A stretch of 55,572 bases of DNA from Asticcacaulis solisilvae (GCF_017875235.1 NZ_JAGGMI010000022.1:1-55572); one strand, 5' to 3'; positions 34,868 through 44,739 are shown, counted from the first letter of the stretch. Notes: a model not told the origin generated them from the sequence alone. A program made the numbers and translations.

Positions 34868-35200
34868 CTAAACCGCTTCAGGCTCGACCTCCTCCTGAAG
34901 CGCCTCCCACCAGTCACCGAGCGCGTCCATCAGCGGGACAAGTTTCAGGCCCGCCGGCGTCAGGTCATATTCCACCCTGAGCGGATAGCCGGCGAACTCG
35001 GCGCGCTGGACAATACCGGCATTCTCCAGCTTGCGCAGTTCCATCGTCAGCATCTTGTGCGAAATCGTCGGATTGTCGCGCCTGAGGTCGCTGAAACGCT
35101 TGGTGCCGTCCTTGAGATAGTAGACCAGCAAGGCCGGCCAGCGGCCGCTCAACACCTGCATGACTTCCTCGATCGGGCAGCGGGAGACCAGGTCTTTCAT
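34868..35200 (-). CDS. HxlR family transcriptional regulator
   Basis: A 110-residue winged-helix regulator: CPIEEVMQVLSGRWPALLVY at the start with conserved C8, then FSDLRRDNPTISHKMLTMEL and AGYPLRVEYDLTPAG. HxlR-family proteins often sense electrophiles or aldehydes through a cysteine. It is divergent from a glutathione S-transferase gene, with 108 bp between start codons and a palindrome at 35224-35240, so it likely regulates that gene and itself. Confidence 0.88.
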   Translation of the reverse strand: MKDLVSRCPIEEVMQVLSGRWPALLVYYLKDGTKRFSDLRRDNPTISHKMLTMELRKLENAGIVQRAEFAGYPLRVEYDLTPAGLKLVPLMDALGDWWEALQEEVEPEAV

Positions 35201-35223
35201 CGGACAGTCCTGAGGTTACCAAA

Positions 35224-35240
35224 AAGTGCGTAATTTACTT
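35224..35240. promoter_or_regulatory. candidate HxlR operator
   Basis: AAGTGCGTAATTTACTT, an imperfect 17-bp palindrome, sits in the divergent region between the HxlR gene and the GST gene, just upstream of the HxlR start. Confidence 0.4.
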
Positions 35241-35308
35241 GGGGAGCCGGAGTCCTAAAATCCACATTGCTGCGCAGCGTGACATCAAACATCACGGAGA
35301 CTTTGGTA

Positions 35309-36013
35309 ATGGAACCGATCCTTATATATGGCTTCCCGGCGGGAAGTTCGATGGGACTTGTGGCGGTGCTGGAATGGCTGGGCAAGCCGTACCGCCTGTG
35401 CCGCGTCGATATGCTGGGCGAGATGCGTAAACCGGCTTACAAACGCATCAATCCGCGCGTCGAAACGCCTGTCCTGATCACAGATGCCGGCGACATACTG
35501 ACGGAAACCATGGCGATTGCCCGCTGGTTCGAGGCCCGCGACGAAGAACGCCGCATCAGCTTCGATCCCAAATCCCGGCAGGCCGATCTGATGCACCAGC
35601 ATATGGCCTATATCAATACCGGCTTTACCGGCGCCTTCAGTCCGCTGTGGACCGCGCTGGAAATGGAGCCGCCAAACCCGACGATGCAGGATGCCCTGCG
35701 GGTCTACGGCCGTCGTGCCGTCATCGAACGCCACGATAAGCTTGAGGAAATGATCGATCCCTCACCCTTCCTGTGCGGCGACCGCTCGTCCCTGGCTGAC
35801 GGCATGCTGATCGGCGTGGCGCGCTGGCTGGATTTCCACGAAGTCGCCGACCGCACGCGCTGGCCCAAACTTGATGCGGTTCGCCGCACGATCGAAGCCG
35901 ATCCGGCCGCGGTCTACGCGCAGGCCGTCGAGAACGGCGAGGATATCGCCGGCAGCGGTGCGTGCAAGGGCCACATGGCGATCGGCGAGGTCATCGAACG
36001 CTTTGGCCGATAA
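35309..36013 (+). CDS. glutathione S-transferase family protein
   Basis: A 234-residue protein with a thioredoxin-like N-terminal half (LIYGFPAGSSMGLVAVLEWL; TPVLITDAGDILTETMAIAR, which includes the cis-proline and glutathione-binding region) and an alpha-helical C-terminal half (CGDRSSLADGMLIGVARWLD). It conjugates or isomerises electrophiles with glutathione. GGAG precedes ATG 35309. It is divergent from an HxlR regulator, a common arrangement for reactive-electrophile detoxification. A GC hairpin follows the stop. Confidence 0.85.
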   Translation: MEPILIYGFPAGSSMGLVAVLEWLGKPYRLCRVDMLGEMRKPAYKRINPRVETPVLITDAGDILTETMAIARWFEARDEERRISFDPKSRQADLMHQHMAYINTGFTGAFSPLWTALEMEPPNPTMQDALRVYGRRAVIERHDKLEEMIDPSPFLCGDRSSLADGMLIGVARWLDFHEVADRTRWPKLDAVRRTIEADPAAVYAQAVENGEDIAGSGACKGHMAIGEVIERFGR

Positions 36014-36017
36014 AAAG

Positions 36018-36043
36018 CGGCCCCGGCGTGACGCACGGGGCCG
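36018..36043 (+). terminator. hairpin after GST gene
   Basis: CGGCCCCG (36018-36025) pairs with CGGGGCCG (36036-36043). It lies 4 nt after the stop codon; no long T-run follows, so termination may be partial. Confidence 0.5.
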
Positions 36044-36070
36044 TAAGCGGCCATTCTTGGGAGACAGGCC

Positions 36071-36132
36071 AAGTCTTTGTTTGTCGCGCATCTTATCCAA
36101 AAACCGTTGCACACTTTTTGGGATGCGCTTTA
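36071..36132 (+). repeat. dispersed repeat, short copy with TAA at its end
   Basis: TTTGTTTGTCGCGCATCTTA-TCCAAAAACCGTTGCACAC-TTTTTGGGATGCGCTTTA is the second half of the dispersed element. On the minus strand its terminal TTA is the TAA stop codon of the HbpS-like gene. Confidence 0.7.
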
Positions 36133-36603
36133 TTTCGGTTGCGTCACTCCGGATGCCGCAATGCCCGCCTTGGCGCAGGCGATGTCGTCTTCGACCGAAG
36201 CGCCCGACACGCCGATGCCGCCCAACGCGTTCCACGATGCGTCGAACAGCGGCACGGCCCCGCCGACCGTGGCGATGCCAGGAACACCCGGCAGGTTCCA
36301 CTTGCCGGTTTCCTCGCTGGAAATCTGGACCGTGGCCGCCGATCTGGCCTTCCAGTGCGCCACTTCGGCGACAGCTGTCGGCGTACCGTCCATATAGGCA
36401 AAGGTAATCAGTCGGCCGGCATAGTCGTAGACAGCCACGGCGACCTTAAGCTTGCGCTCTTTGGCAAATGCCAGGCAGCCGTCCTGCATTTTGCGAGCGG
36501 TTTCCAGGTCCATCTGCGGGCGCAACGTCTGGGACGCGGCCGGCAAGGCGACGGGTGCCGCCAGGCTGGCCAGCCCCATCAGTAACAGAGTTCGGTTGAT
36601 CAC
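36130..36603 (-). CDS. GlcG/HbpS family heme-binding-type protein, exported
   Basis: A 157-residue protein with signal peptide LLLMGLASLAAPVALPAASQ followed by a GlcG/HbpS (DUF336) fold: VAVAVYDYAGRLITFAYMDG, GIATVGGAVPLF and GGIGVSGASVEDDIACAKAG near the end, which is the most conserved part. HbpS of streptomycetes binds heme extracellularly, but most members have unknown ligands. It is divergent from an AraC regulator, which probably controls it. Its stop lies in a dispersed repeat. Confidence 0.8.
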   Translation of the reverse strand: MINRTLLLMGLASLAAPVALPAASQTLRPQMDLETARKMQDGCLAFAKERKLKVAVAVYDYAGRLITFAYMDGTPTAVAEVAHWKARSAATVQISSEETGKWNLPGVPGIATVGGAVPLFDASWNALGGIGVSGASVEDDIACAKAGIAASGVTQPK

Positions 36604-36713
36604 GGGGCGGGGTCCTTATACACTTCCATGAAATTGCAGGCGCGGTGAACCTTAACCGGTTGCGTGGAAACGCACTGTCGCCGACCTGCCAAAAACTGTC
36701 GCCGGAGGATCAA

Positions 36714-37610
36714 GTGGACTCGTCCGATGTCCCGCAGATAAAGGTCATCACCCTGCCCGACATCCTGCGGCCGGAAACGCCCGCCTGCTCGGTTCGTTTT
36801 TACCGTCATCAGGCCGCGGACGCGCCGGTACGATCGATGATCAGCTTTACCGCCAATGCCGTGTCGCTGGTCATTTGCGGCCGCAAGCGCCTGCAACAGG
36901 GCAGCCATAGCCTGGAACTGCCGGCCGGCGGCGGACTATTGTTCCGGCGTGGACAGTGCCTGTCGACCGACATCGCCGTGGCCGGCAAGCCCTATCGCAG
37001 CCTGCTGGCTTTTTTTGGCGACGATGAGCTGACGGCCTTCCGTAAGCGCTATAATGTTCCGGCAGGGACAGCGCGGGTCCGCGACGATTTTGCGCGCTTT
37101 ACCATCAGCCCGCAGCTGTCAGCGCTGCGCGATGTCCTGGCGGATGGGCCGGTCAATCCGGCAGACTTCTCACCGGCCATGCGCACAGTTAAACTTGAAG
37201 AACTGCTGCTATTGATCCTTGAAGCCAATGGCCCGGCCGCCTTCGACCTGTTCAATGCACCCGTGGCTCCGGCGCCCGATGCGCGCCTGCGCTGCGTAAT
37301 GGATGCGCATTGGCAGAACGGCCTCAGCCAGGAGGAACTGGCGTTTCTGTGTCATATGAGCCTGTCGACCTTCAAACGCCGCTTCCAGGCGGTTTATGAT
37401 ATGAGCCCCGGACAATGGCTGCATCGTCGCCGCCTTGACTACGCCGCGCATCTGCTCAAGGTCGAACGCCGCAAGGCCTCGGATATCTATTTCGATGTCG
37501 GATTCGCGACTCTTTCAAGCTTCACCCAGAGCTTCAAGAGCCATTATGGCGTGACACCGAAGGCGTATCAAACTTCAATCCCCTCTCCCCGCTTGCGGGG
37601 AGAGGGTTAG
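36714..37610 (+). CDS. AraC family transcriptional regulator
   Basis: A 298-residue regulator. An N-terminal ligand or dimerisation domain is followed by the AraC helix-turn-helix pair at the end: LSQEELAFLCHMSLSTFKRR and ASDIYFDVGFATLSSFTQSF, then FKSHYGVTPKAY. I start at GTG 36714, with CGGAGG 6 nt upstream, rather than GTG 36645. The last 11 codons (PSPRLRGEG and flanking) read into a REP element, so the true C-terminus is repeat-derived. It is divergent from the HbpS-like gene, its likely target. Confidence 0.82.
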   Translation: MDSSDVPQIKVITLPDILRPETPACSVRFYRHQAADAPVRSMISFTANAVSLVICGRKRLQQGSHSLELPAGGGLLFRRGQCLSTDIAVAGKPYRSLLAFFGDDELTAFRKRYNVPAGTARVRDDFARFTISPQLSALRDVLADGPVNPADFSPAMRTVKLEELLLLILEANGPAAFDLFNAPVAPAPDARLRCVMDAHWQNGLSQEELAFLCHMSLSTFKRRFQAVYDMSPGQWLHRRRLDYAAHLLKVERRKASDIYFDVGFATLSSFTQSFKSHYGVTPKAYQTSIPSPRLRGEG

Positions 37611-37760
37611 GGTGAGGGGCTTGTTGAAGCTGGCTACCAAGGCAATGACGAATAGCCAAGTTCTTGCTCGCTAACAATTCCCGCGCCTCACACTCTGACA
37701 GCTTGCCCCTCAGGCTCGCCGCCCTGCGCCTACCCTCTCCCCGCAAGCGGGGAGAGGGAA
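37579..37760. repeat. REP inverted pair, copy 4
   Basis: CCCTCTCCCCGCTTGCGGGG plus GAGGGTTAGGGTGAGGGG overlaps the end of the AraC gene, and a converging copy CCTACCCTCTCCCCGCAAGC lies before the UvrA-like gene. The linker is unlike that of copies 1-3. Confidence 0.8.
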
Positions 37761-37764
37761 GATA

Positions 37765-40017
37765 TCACCTCTGCTTGAGATACCGTCCCGTCAGCGACGC
37801 CTCGCACGCCATCAACCCCGACGGCACGCCTTCATACTGAACCTCACCGCCGTCATGCCCCGCGCCCGGCCCCAGGTCGATCACCCAGTCGGCACGCGAA
37901 ATCACATCGAGATTGTGCTCGATCACGATCACTGAAGAGCCCGCGTCGACCAGCCGGTCGAACAGCCCGATCAGCGTGTCGACGTCGTTCATATGCAAAC
38001 CCGTCGTCGGCTCATCCAGCACGTAGATATTGCCCTCTTTCCCCAATTCGGCCGCGAGCTTCAGCCGCTGGCGCTCCCCGCCCGACAGTGTCGATAACGG
38101 CTGGCCGAGCGTCAGGTAACCCAGGCCGACATCATCGAGGCCTTTCAAAATCCGCGCTATCGCCGGTTCAGTAAAGAACACCACGGCGTCCGAAACGCTC
38201 ATCTCATAGACGTCGCTGATCGATTTGCCGCGCAGGTGATGCATCAGGACGTCGGGCAGGAAACGCTTGCCATGGCAGGTCTCGCAGGTCGCCGCCACCG
38301 GGTCGAGGTGCGCCAGGTCGGTATAGGTCACCCCCAGCCCGTTGCAGTCCGGACAGGCGCCCTTGGAGTTAGCCGAAAACAGCGCGGCATCGACGCCATT
38401 CGCCTTAGCAAACGCCTTGCGCACCGCGTCAAGGATACCGGTATAGGTGGCGGTGTTCGATCGCCGCGACCCGCGCGCCAGGTTCTGGTCGATAATGATC
38501 GTGTCGGGATAGGCCTTGGGCAGGCAGCCCTGGATCAGCGACGACTTGCCCGACCCCGCCACGCCCGACACCACCGTCAGCACGCCCTTGGGGATCGACA
38601 CCGAGACGTTCTTGAGATTGTTCAGGCTGGCGTTTTCGATCTTCAGCACGCCGTCCGGCTTTCGCACCTTGTCCTTGATCGGCTGGTGCTTTGTCATGTG
38701 GTTGCCGGTCAGGGTCCCCGACGTCAGCAGCCCGGCATAGTCGCCTTCATAGACGATCTCGCCCCCCCGGCTGCCGGCGAACGGCCCCATGTCGACGACG
38801 TGGTCGGCGATGGCGATCATGTCGGGCTTGTGCTCGACGATCAGCACCGTATTGCCCTTGTCGCGCAACTGCTGCATCAGCCCGGCCAGCCGCCCGACGT
38901 CGTGGGGGTGCAGGCCGACCGACGGCTCATCGAAGACGTAGGTCATGTCGGTCAGCGAAGAACCCAGGTGCCGCACCATCTTGACTCTCTGGCTTTCACC
39001 GCCCGACAGGCTGGAGCTTTCGCGGTCGAGGCTGAGATAGCCGAGCCCGATCGTCACCAGATTGTCCAGCCGCGCCGACAGGGCCTGAAGCATCGGCCCG
39101 ACCTGCGGCGCGTCCATGGCGCGGACCCAGTCAGCCAGGTCGCTGACCTGCATGGCCGACAACTCGGCGATATTCTTATCCAAAACATGGCTGGCCAGCA
39201 CCTCGGCCTTCAGGCGGGCGCCCTGGCACGCCGGGCAGGTGGCGCGGGTAAATATCTTCTCGTATTCGCGCAGGACATGCGGCTGCAGCGTTTCCGGATC
39301 CTTGGAACCCAAGCCCTTCTTCAGTTTGGTGACGACGCCCTCATAGGTCAGTCCGATCTTGCCGACCTTGATCTTGCGACCGTCGTCGAGGTGCAGGAGG
39401 TTGTGCCGCTCTTCGTCGCTATAGTCCTTGACCGGCTTGTCCATGTCGAACAGGCCGGAATTGTTGTAGATTTCCCAGTACCAGGTATCGCGCGAATAGT
39501 CCTTGGGCAGCAGGGCGCCTTCGTTCAGCGACTTTGTCTCATCGACAACCGCCGTCATGTCCATGGCGGCCACCTGGCCGATGCCTTCGCATTCCCCGCA
39601 CATGCCGCGCGGATCGTTGGAGGAATAATAGCCCGGCGCCGGCAGCCGTGGTTCGGCCAGGCGCGCGAACAGGACGCGCAGCATCTGGGCGGCGTCGGTG
39701 ACGGTGGCGACGGTCGAGCGCGAATTGCCGCCCAGGCGTTGCTGGTCAACGATGATGGCGGCTGAGATGTTTTCCAGCAGATCGGCGTCGGGCTGGCCGT
39801 AATGCGGCATGAACTGCTGGACGAAGGCCGGATAGGTTTCGTTGATCAGCCTCTGGCTTTCGGCGGCGATGGTGCCGAAGACCAGAGACGACTTGCCCGA
39901 TCCCGACACGCCGGTGAAGACGGTGATGCGTCGCTTCGGGATATCGACCGAGACGTTCTTCAGATTGTTCTCGCGCGCACCGCGGATGAGGATTGAACCG
40001 TAGTCGGGCTGGGTCAT
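37765..40017 (-). CDS. UvrA-like ABC protein (short form, excinuclease/drug-resistance type)
   Basis: A 750-residue protein with two ABC ATPase halves: Walker A motifs GVSGSGKSS and GVAGSGKSS, signatures LSGGESQR and LSGGERQR, and Walker B VFDEPS and VLDEPT. Zinc-type pairs CGECEGIG, CPACQG, CPDCNGLG and CETCHGK remain. It is about 200 residues shorter than housekeeping UvrA; the missing part is mainly the UvrB-binding insert, as in the short UvrA relatives linked to drug resistance. I start at MTQPDY (40017), with AAGGAG upstream. Whether it functions in repair or in intercalating-drug tolerance is not visible. Confidence 0.85.
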   Translation of the reverse strand: MTQPDYGSILIRGARENNLKNVSVDIPKRRITVFTGVSGSGKSSLVFGTIAAESQRLINETYPAFVQQFMPHYGQPDADLLENISAAIIVDQQRLGGNSRSTVATVTDAAQMLRVLFARLAEPRLPAPGYYSSNDPRGMCGECEGIGQVAAMDMTAVVDETKSLNEGALLPKDYSRDTWYWEIYNNSGLFDMDKPVKDYSDEERHNLLHLDDGRKIKVGKIGLTYEGVVTKLKKGLGSKDPETLQPHVLREYEKIFTRATCPACQGARLKAEVLASHVLDKNIAELSAMQVSDLADWVRAMDAPQVGPMLQALSARLDNLVTIGLGYLSLDRESSSLSGGESQRVKMVRHLGSSLTDMTYVFDEPSVGLHPHDVGRLAGLMQQLRDKGNTVLIVEHKPDMIAIADHVVDMGPFAGSRGGEIVYEGDYAGLLTSGTLTGNHMTKHQPIKDKVRKPDGVLKIENASLNNLKNVSVSIPKGVLTVVSGVAGSGKSSLIQGCLPKAYPDTIIIDQNLARGSRRSNTATYTGILDAVRKAFAKANGVDAALFSANSKGACPDCNGLGVTYTDLAHLDPVAATCETCHGKRFLPDVLMHHLRGKSISDVYEMSVSDAVVFFTEPAIARILKGLDDVGLGYLTLGQPLSTLSGGERQRLKLAAELGKEGNIYVLDEPTTGLHMNDVDTLIGLFDRLVDAGSSVIVIEHNLDVISRADWVIDLGPGAGHDGGEVQYEGVPSGLMACEASLTGRYLKQR

Positions 40018-40123
40018 GAAGGCTCCTTCGCGTGTCTGCCGGACCATCATGCACGGGCGCACCCAGCTTTGTCAGCAGTGTAGATGCGCGTATCCGACAC
40101 AATCAGACGTCGACTCGCTTTTT

Positions 40124-40293
40124 AGTCCCCTCTCCCCGTTTACGGGGAGAGGGTTAGGGTGAGGGGCTTATTTCCATCTGCATTGGAATGCGCGTGTCGA
40201 ACAGGAAACTTCATAACCTGTAACTGCCGGCTGCTTTTAGAACTTCGCAAGTTGCCCCTCACCCCAGCCCTCTCCCCGCAAGCGGGGAGAGGG
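40124..40293. repeat. REP inverted pair, copy 5
   Basis: CCCTCTCCCCGTTTACGGGG plus GAGGGTTAGGGTGAGGGG faces GCCCCTCACCCCAGCCCTCT plus CCCCGCAAGCGGGGAGAGG. The linker holds TTTCCATCTGCATTGG and is unlike the copies at 5618 and 29473. Confidence 0.8.
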
Positions 40294-40313
40294 GGCTCCC
40301 GCGCAAACAAAAA

Positions 40314-40337
40314 CGGCCCCGCATGAAAGCAGGGCCG
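40314..40337 (-). terminator. typA terminator
   Basis: On the minus strand, a GGCC-rich stem (9 pairs with one G-T) is followed by TTTTTGTTTG, a rho-independent terminator for typA. Confidence 0.7.
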
Positions 40338-40391
40338 CTCAATCTTCAAAAGGGAGCACATGGGGGAAAAGCATTTTCCCCCATGATCGGA

Positions 40392-42230
<1,839 letters not shown>

Positions 42231-42253
42231 GAAAGCCTTTGCATACGACAAAA

Positions 42254-42281
42254 GCGCCTCATATCGTTGGGTGCGAGGCGC
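42254..42281 (-). promoter_or_regulatory. hairpin in the typA leader
   Basis: GCGCCTC (42254-42260) and GAGGCGC (42275-42281) form a 7-bp stem upstream of the typA start. Its purpose is unknown; it could stabilise the mRNA or modulate cold-responsive translation. Confidence 0.35.
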
Positions 42282-42345
42282 CTGATAACGGGATGTTTGT
42301 TCTGATTTGCGGCGCATATAGCTGAAAACGCGCCAAAAGGCCAGA

Positions 42346-42373
42346 GCACCCGCGCAACTATTTTCGCGGGTGC
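42346..42373 (-). terminator. hairpin after the ParA/MinD-like gene
   Basis: GCACCCGCG (42346-42354) pairs with CGCGGGTGC (42365-42373), 12 nt past the stop codon of the ATPase gene. No T-run is seen, so termination strength is unclear. Confidence 0.45.
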
Positions 42374-42384
42374 GAAGTGGGAGT

Positions 42385-43527
42385 CTATGTACGAAGTAAT
42401 CGTCTCATCAAGACCGCTGGGGACTCTGCATAAACTCTGAATACATAGCCTATAGAATTCCTCAATTTATCTGATGCAGCTACGATAACACCTACAAGTG
42501 AAGCGGATAAAAGTTCTATATAATGACTAGATAACCATTCTCTTCCGCCATTAAAATATGCAATTGACATACCTAATAGAGCATAAAATGCTATAGCGGA
42601 TATTACAAGACCACCGCCACTCGCATACGGGTCTCTCGTCGCAAAAGAATTAAACTCTTCACGTGACAAAGTTTTTATACTTGAGTACTTATCCATCGCC
42701 CGATCAGCCTTCCAAAGTGCCTTGAAAACATGACGGCAGAAAATCGACGAGATTTGGGGGATTTCACCTTTAATAAAATTTCGCGTCGTCTGTATATCAA
42801 AAGGTATAGATCCAAGATTTTCGCATTTGAAAAATGTTAACCCCGCCTGAGACATTGCTGACGGATCATCAATAACTTTGTTCAAAATAAAACCGGACAA
42901 TTTCTTGCCATACCCGTTCTTGTGCAAAACCTCTGACAAATGTCTAGACGCTTGAATAGATGCTGCATCAGTTTCAACAACAAGTATAATTTTACCTACA
43001 ACATCACAGACGGATAGCGACTCATAATCTATACCTCCACGGCAGTCGAATATAACGCAATCATACTTATGGCGGCACTCTTCTAATATTTCTCGTAATT
43101 TATATATAGCAACGTTACTCACACCGTCTTCAATTTGCCTGTGCTCGCCCACAGGCATTAAATCGATCAATGAAAGCATCTTTGCTTCGCTTTGGGCCTC
43201 AAAGCTAGCCTTCGCAGTGTACTCTTTGAGCATTAAAGGAGAAATTTCATGCTGATCCCGCTGAATCATCACCTCAGTCAATCCTTCGCGTGCGCGCTCA
43301 AAAGCACTAAACCCTAGATAGTAAGTCAGCCCCCCGGTGCCAAAATCAGCATCTATCAATAAAACTCTCTTTCCGGCGTTTGCGTAGCCAAGAGCAATAG
43401 CAGTAGCGATAAGCGTCTTACCGCTTCCCCCCTTCCCGCTGACTAACGCGATCACACTGGATAGCGAGCGCCCGTCGACCGCGCCGCCCTCGTGATAAGG
43501 CTCATAATTGAAATATTCACTTGTCAT
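42385..43527 (-). CDS. membrane-anchored ParA/MinD-like ATPase
   Basis: A 380-residue SIMIBI-class P-loop ATPase. The deviant Walker A is GKGGSGKT (31-38, with K32 and K37), then VLLIDADFGTGG (55-66) and Walker B CVIFDCRGGID (157-167). The middle (178-260) keeps the MinD/ParA layout. Unlike ordinary ParA or MinD, the C-terminus has two transmembrane spans (about 304-326 and 336-352) rather than an amphipathic helix. The start ATG 43527 overlaps the upstream gene by 11 bp. Base composition is far more AT-rich than all neighbours. It is not next to ParB, MinC/E or a flagellar locus. I do not recognise a named system. Confidence 0.75.
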   Translation of the reverse strand: MTSEYFNYEPYHEGGAVDGRSLSSVIALVSGKGGSGKTLIATAIALGYANAGKRVLLIDADFGTGGLTYYLGFSAFERAREGLTEVMIQRDQHEISPLMLKEYTAKASFEAQSEAKMLSLIDLMPVGEHRQIEDGVSNVAIYKLREILEECRHKYDCVIFDCRGGIDYESLSVCDVVGKIILVVETDAASIQASRHLSEVLHKNGYGKKLSGFILNKVIDDPSAMSQAGLTFFKCENLGSIPFDIQTTRNFIKGEIPQISSIFCRHVFKALWKADRAMDKYSSIKTLSREEFNSFATRDPYASGGGLVISAIAFYALLGMSIAYFNGGREWLSSHYIELLSASLVGVIVAASDKLRNSIGYVFRVYAESPAVLMRRLLRT

Positions 43528-43966
43528 TTTTCAATTTCTCAATCATTTCCTGACGCTCAGTTCCACTTATTACGCGCGGAGGAACAAGTAATTTTGAAAT
43601 CAGATAGGCAAATATTGATATAGTTAGACACGCGGCGCTCGATATCACGCAAAGTGAATTCCACTGCCCGACGTCAATTCCAGAATGAATTTTAAAATAT
43701 TCATAAGCTGCCCCACCGCCAAATATTACAGAGGCCGCTAGACACAGTATAAAAATAGAAAATCCCAAAGCGACTTCATCTCCTGTCGCCTTCATTTTAA
43801 GGATAACGATATTTATCGCAATTTTATCATCACCTATAAATCCAACAGGAAAAGCTTTTGCTGCAAATTTACCAGAAATGATCACACTAATAGTAAGCAA
43901 TACTATCCAAGAAAATATAAAATAAAGAATCTCCATAGCACCGGAAATTAATTCTTTCGCCTTCAT
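43517..43966 (-). CDS. small membrane protein paired with ParA/MinD-like ATPase
   Basis: A 149-residue protein with three hydrophobic spans (about 11-31, 66-84, 104-126), short polar loops and a charged C-terminus (SGTERQEMIEKLKNDK). I start at ATG 43966 (MKAKEL), preceded by GGAG; a GTG at 43975 is a possible alternative. Its stop overlaps the start of the ATPase gene by 11 bp (ATGACAAGTGA), so the two are translationally coupled and likely act together. The sequence resembles no family I know. Base composition is AT-rich like its partner. Confidence 0.65.
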   Translation of the reverse strand: MKAKELISGAMEILYFIFSWIVLLTISVIISGKFAAKAFPVGFIGDDKIAINIVILKMKATGDEVALGFSIFILCLAASVIFGGGAAYEYFKIHSGIDVGQWNSLCVISSAACLTISIFAYLISKLLVPPRVISGTERQEMIEKLKNDK

Positions 43967-44499
43967 ACTCTCCACAACGTGCCCCGTTATTTGATTAACT
44001 CGTCAAACTCAAAATGTAAAAATCAGAAATAGAATCATATGGGATAATTTTAACGGGCTTTTTATTGGTTCGCAATCCTAACGTTATATTTTGTATAGGG
44101 TGGAACCTACTAATGCATCTTGCGTATTTAACGGCGAGATACAATGCACCAGAGGCTTGATACTGTAGACACCCAAATGCACGCTAAAGCGTAGTGGATA
44201 CAGCGTCAGAAAAACAATACTATCACAGCGGCGATTGCAGCAAGGTGGGAAAGAAGGCCCATCATTCGCTTCGCAAATGGCCCTTCCCCAAATCTATTAG
44301 ATTTGGAGAGGCAGAAGGCGAGAATTCCGCGCCTTCCGGGTCACTGAGCGGCAGCGAAGCTTTTAGTGTTTTCCGTGGTTATAGCGGTAGGCGGCCCCTC
44401 ACCCGATCGTCAGCGCTTATGCTCCGCTCTCGTCCATGGCTGGCGAAAGCTATACTTTCGCTGGCGCCAAACCCGTAAGCGGGGAGAGGTCGATTTGGC
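43967..44499. other. AT-rich upstream region and degenerate repeats, no gene
   Basis: The left part (43967-44150) is AT-rich like the cassette and carries its promoter. The right part holds an 8-bp hairpin CCAAATCT-ATT-AGATTTGG (44288-44306), a fragment of the GCGAAGCGAATG-type repeat, and a degraded CCCTCTCC-type REP arm (about 44390-44490, GCGGGGAGAGG at its end). The 94-codon frame at 44194 is made of repeat sequence and is not supported. Confidence 0.6.
44047..44075 (-). promoter_or_regulatory. promoter of the AT-rich two-gene cassette
   Basis: On the minus strand: TTGCGA (44070-44075), 17-bp spacer, TAAAAT (44047-44052). This would give a 5' leader of about 75 nt before the small membrane protein. 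Confidence 0.4.
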
Positions 44500-44739
44500 T
44501 TAAATCCCGATCGAAATGTCGCGGTTATAGTCCTGGCGCAGGCCAAGTTCGCGCGCTTCCTGCAGGCTCAGGATCTTGAGAATGCGCGGCGCATCCGGCG
44601 AGGTGCGCATCGCCCGGCCGTCGATGTCGTACTGCCATTCGCCGACATTAAAGATCGCCGCATTCTTGCGATCCTTGTGCACCTGAAAGGGTTGGTCCTG
44701 GCCGTCGACCTGGACCCAGGCCGTCTCATACAAACGCAT
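44500..44739 (-). CDS. small conserved hypothetical protein
   Basis: A 79-residue soluble protein: MRLYETAWVQVDGQDQPFQV then HKDRKNAAIFNVGEWQYDID, and a C-terminal LQEARELGLRQDYNRDISIG. No signal peptide, membrane span or known motif is visible. GAGAG precedes the start codon. It is upstream, on the same strand, of a region with a REP remnant and downstream of the Sel1-repeat gene, 98 bp apart. It has the composition and start of a real gene, but I do not recognise its function. Confidence 0.6.
   Translation of the reverse strand: MRLYETAWVQVDGQDQPFQVHKDRKNAAIFNVGEWQYDIDGRAMRTSPDAPRILKILSLQEARELGLRQDYNRDISIGI

Larger units (their letters stand above)
40018..40391. other. intergenic region between UvrA-like gene and typA
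   Basis: A divergent-free gap of 374 bp between two minus-strand genes. It holds a REP inverted pair (40124-40293) and the typA terminator (40314-40337); no gene is supported. Confidence 0.6.

Noticed and set aside
38236..39765. Plus-strand frame of 509 codons across the UvrA-like gene
   Set aside because: Antisense to a strongly conserved ABC protein; no start signal or domain.
44194..44478. 94-codon frame after the AT-rich cassette
   Set aside because: It consists of degenerate REP and hairpin sequence and has no ribosome-binding site.
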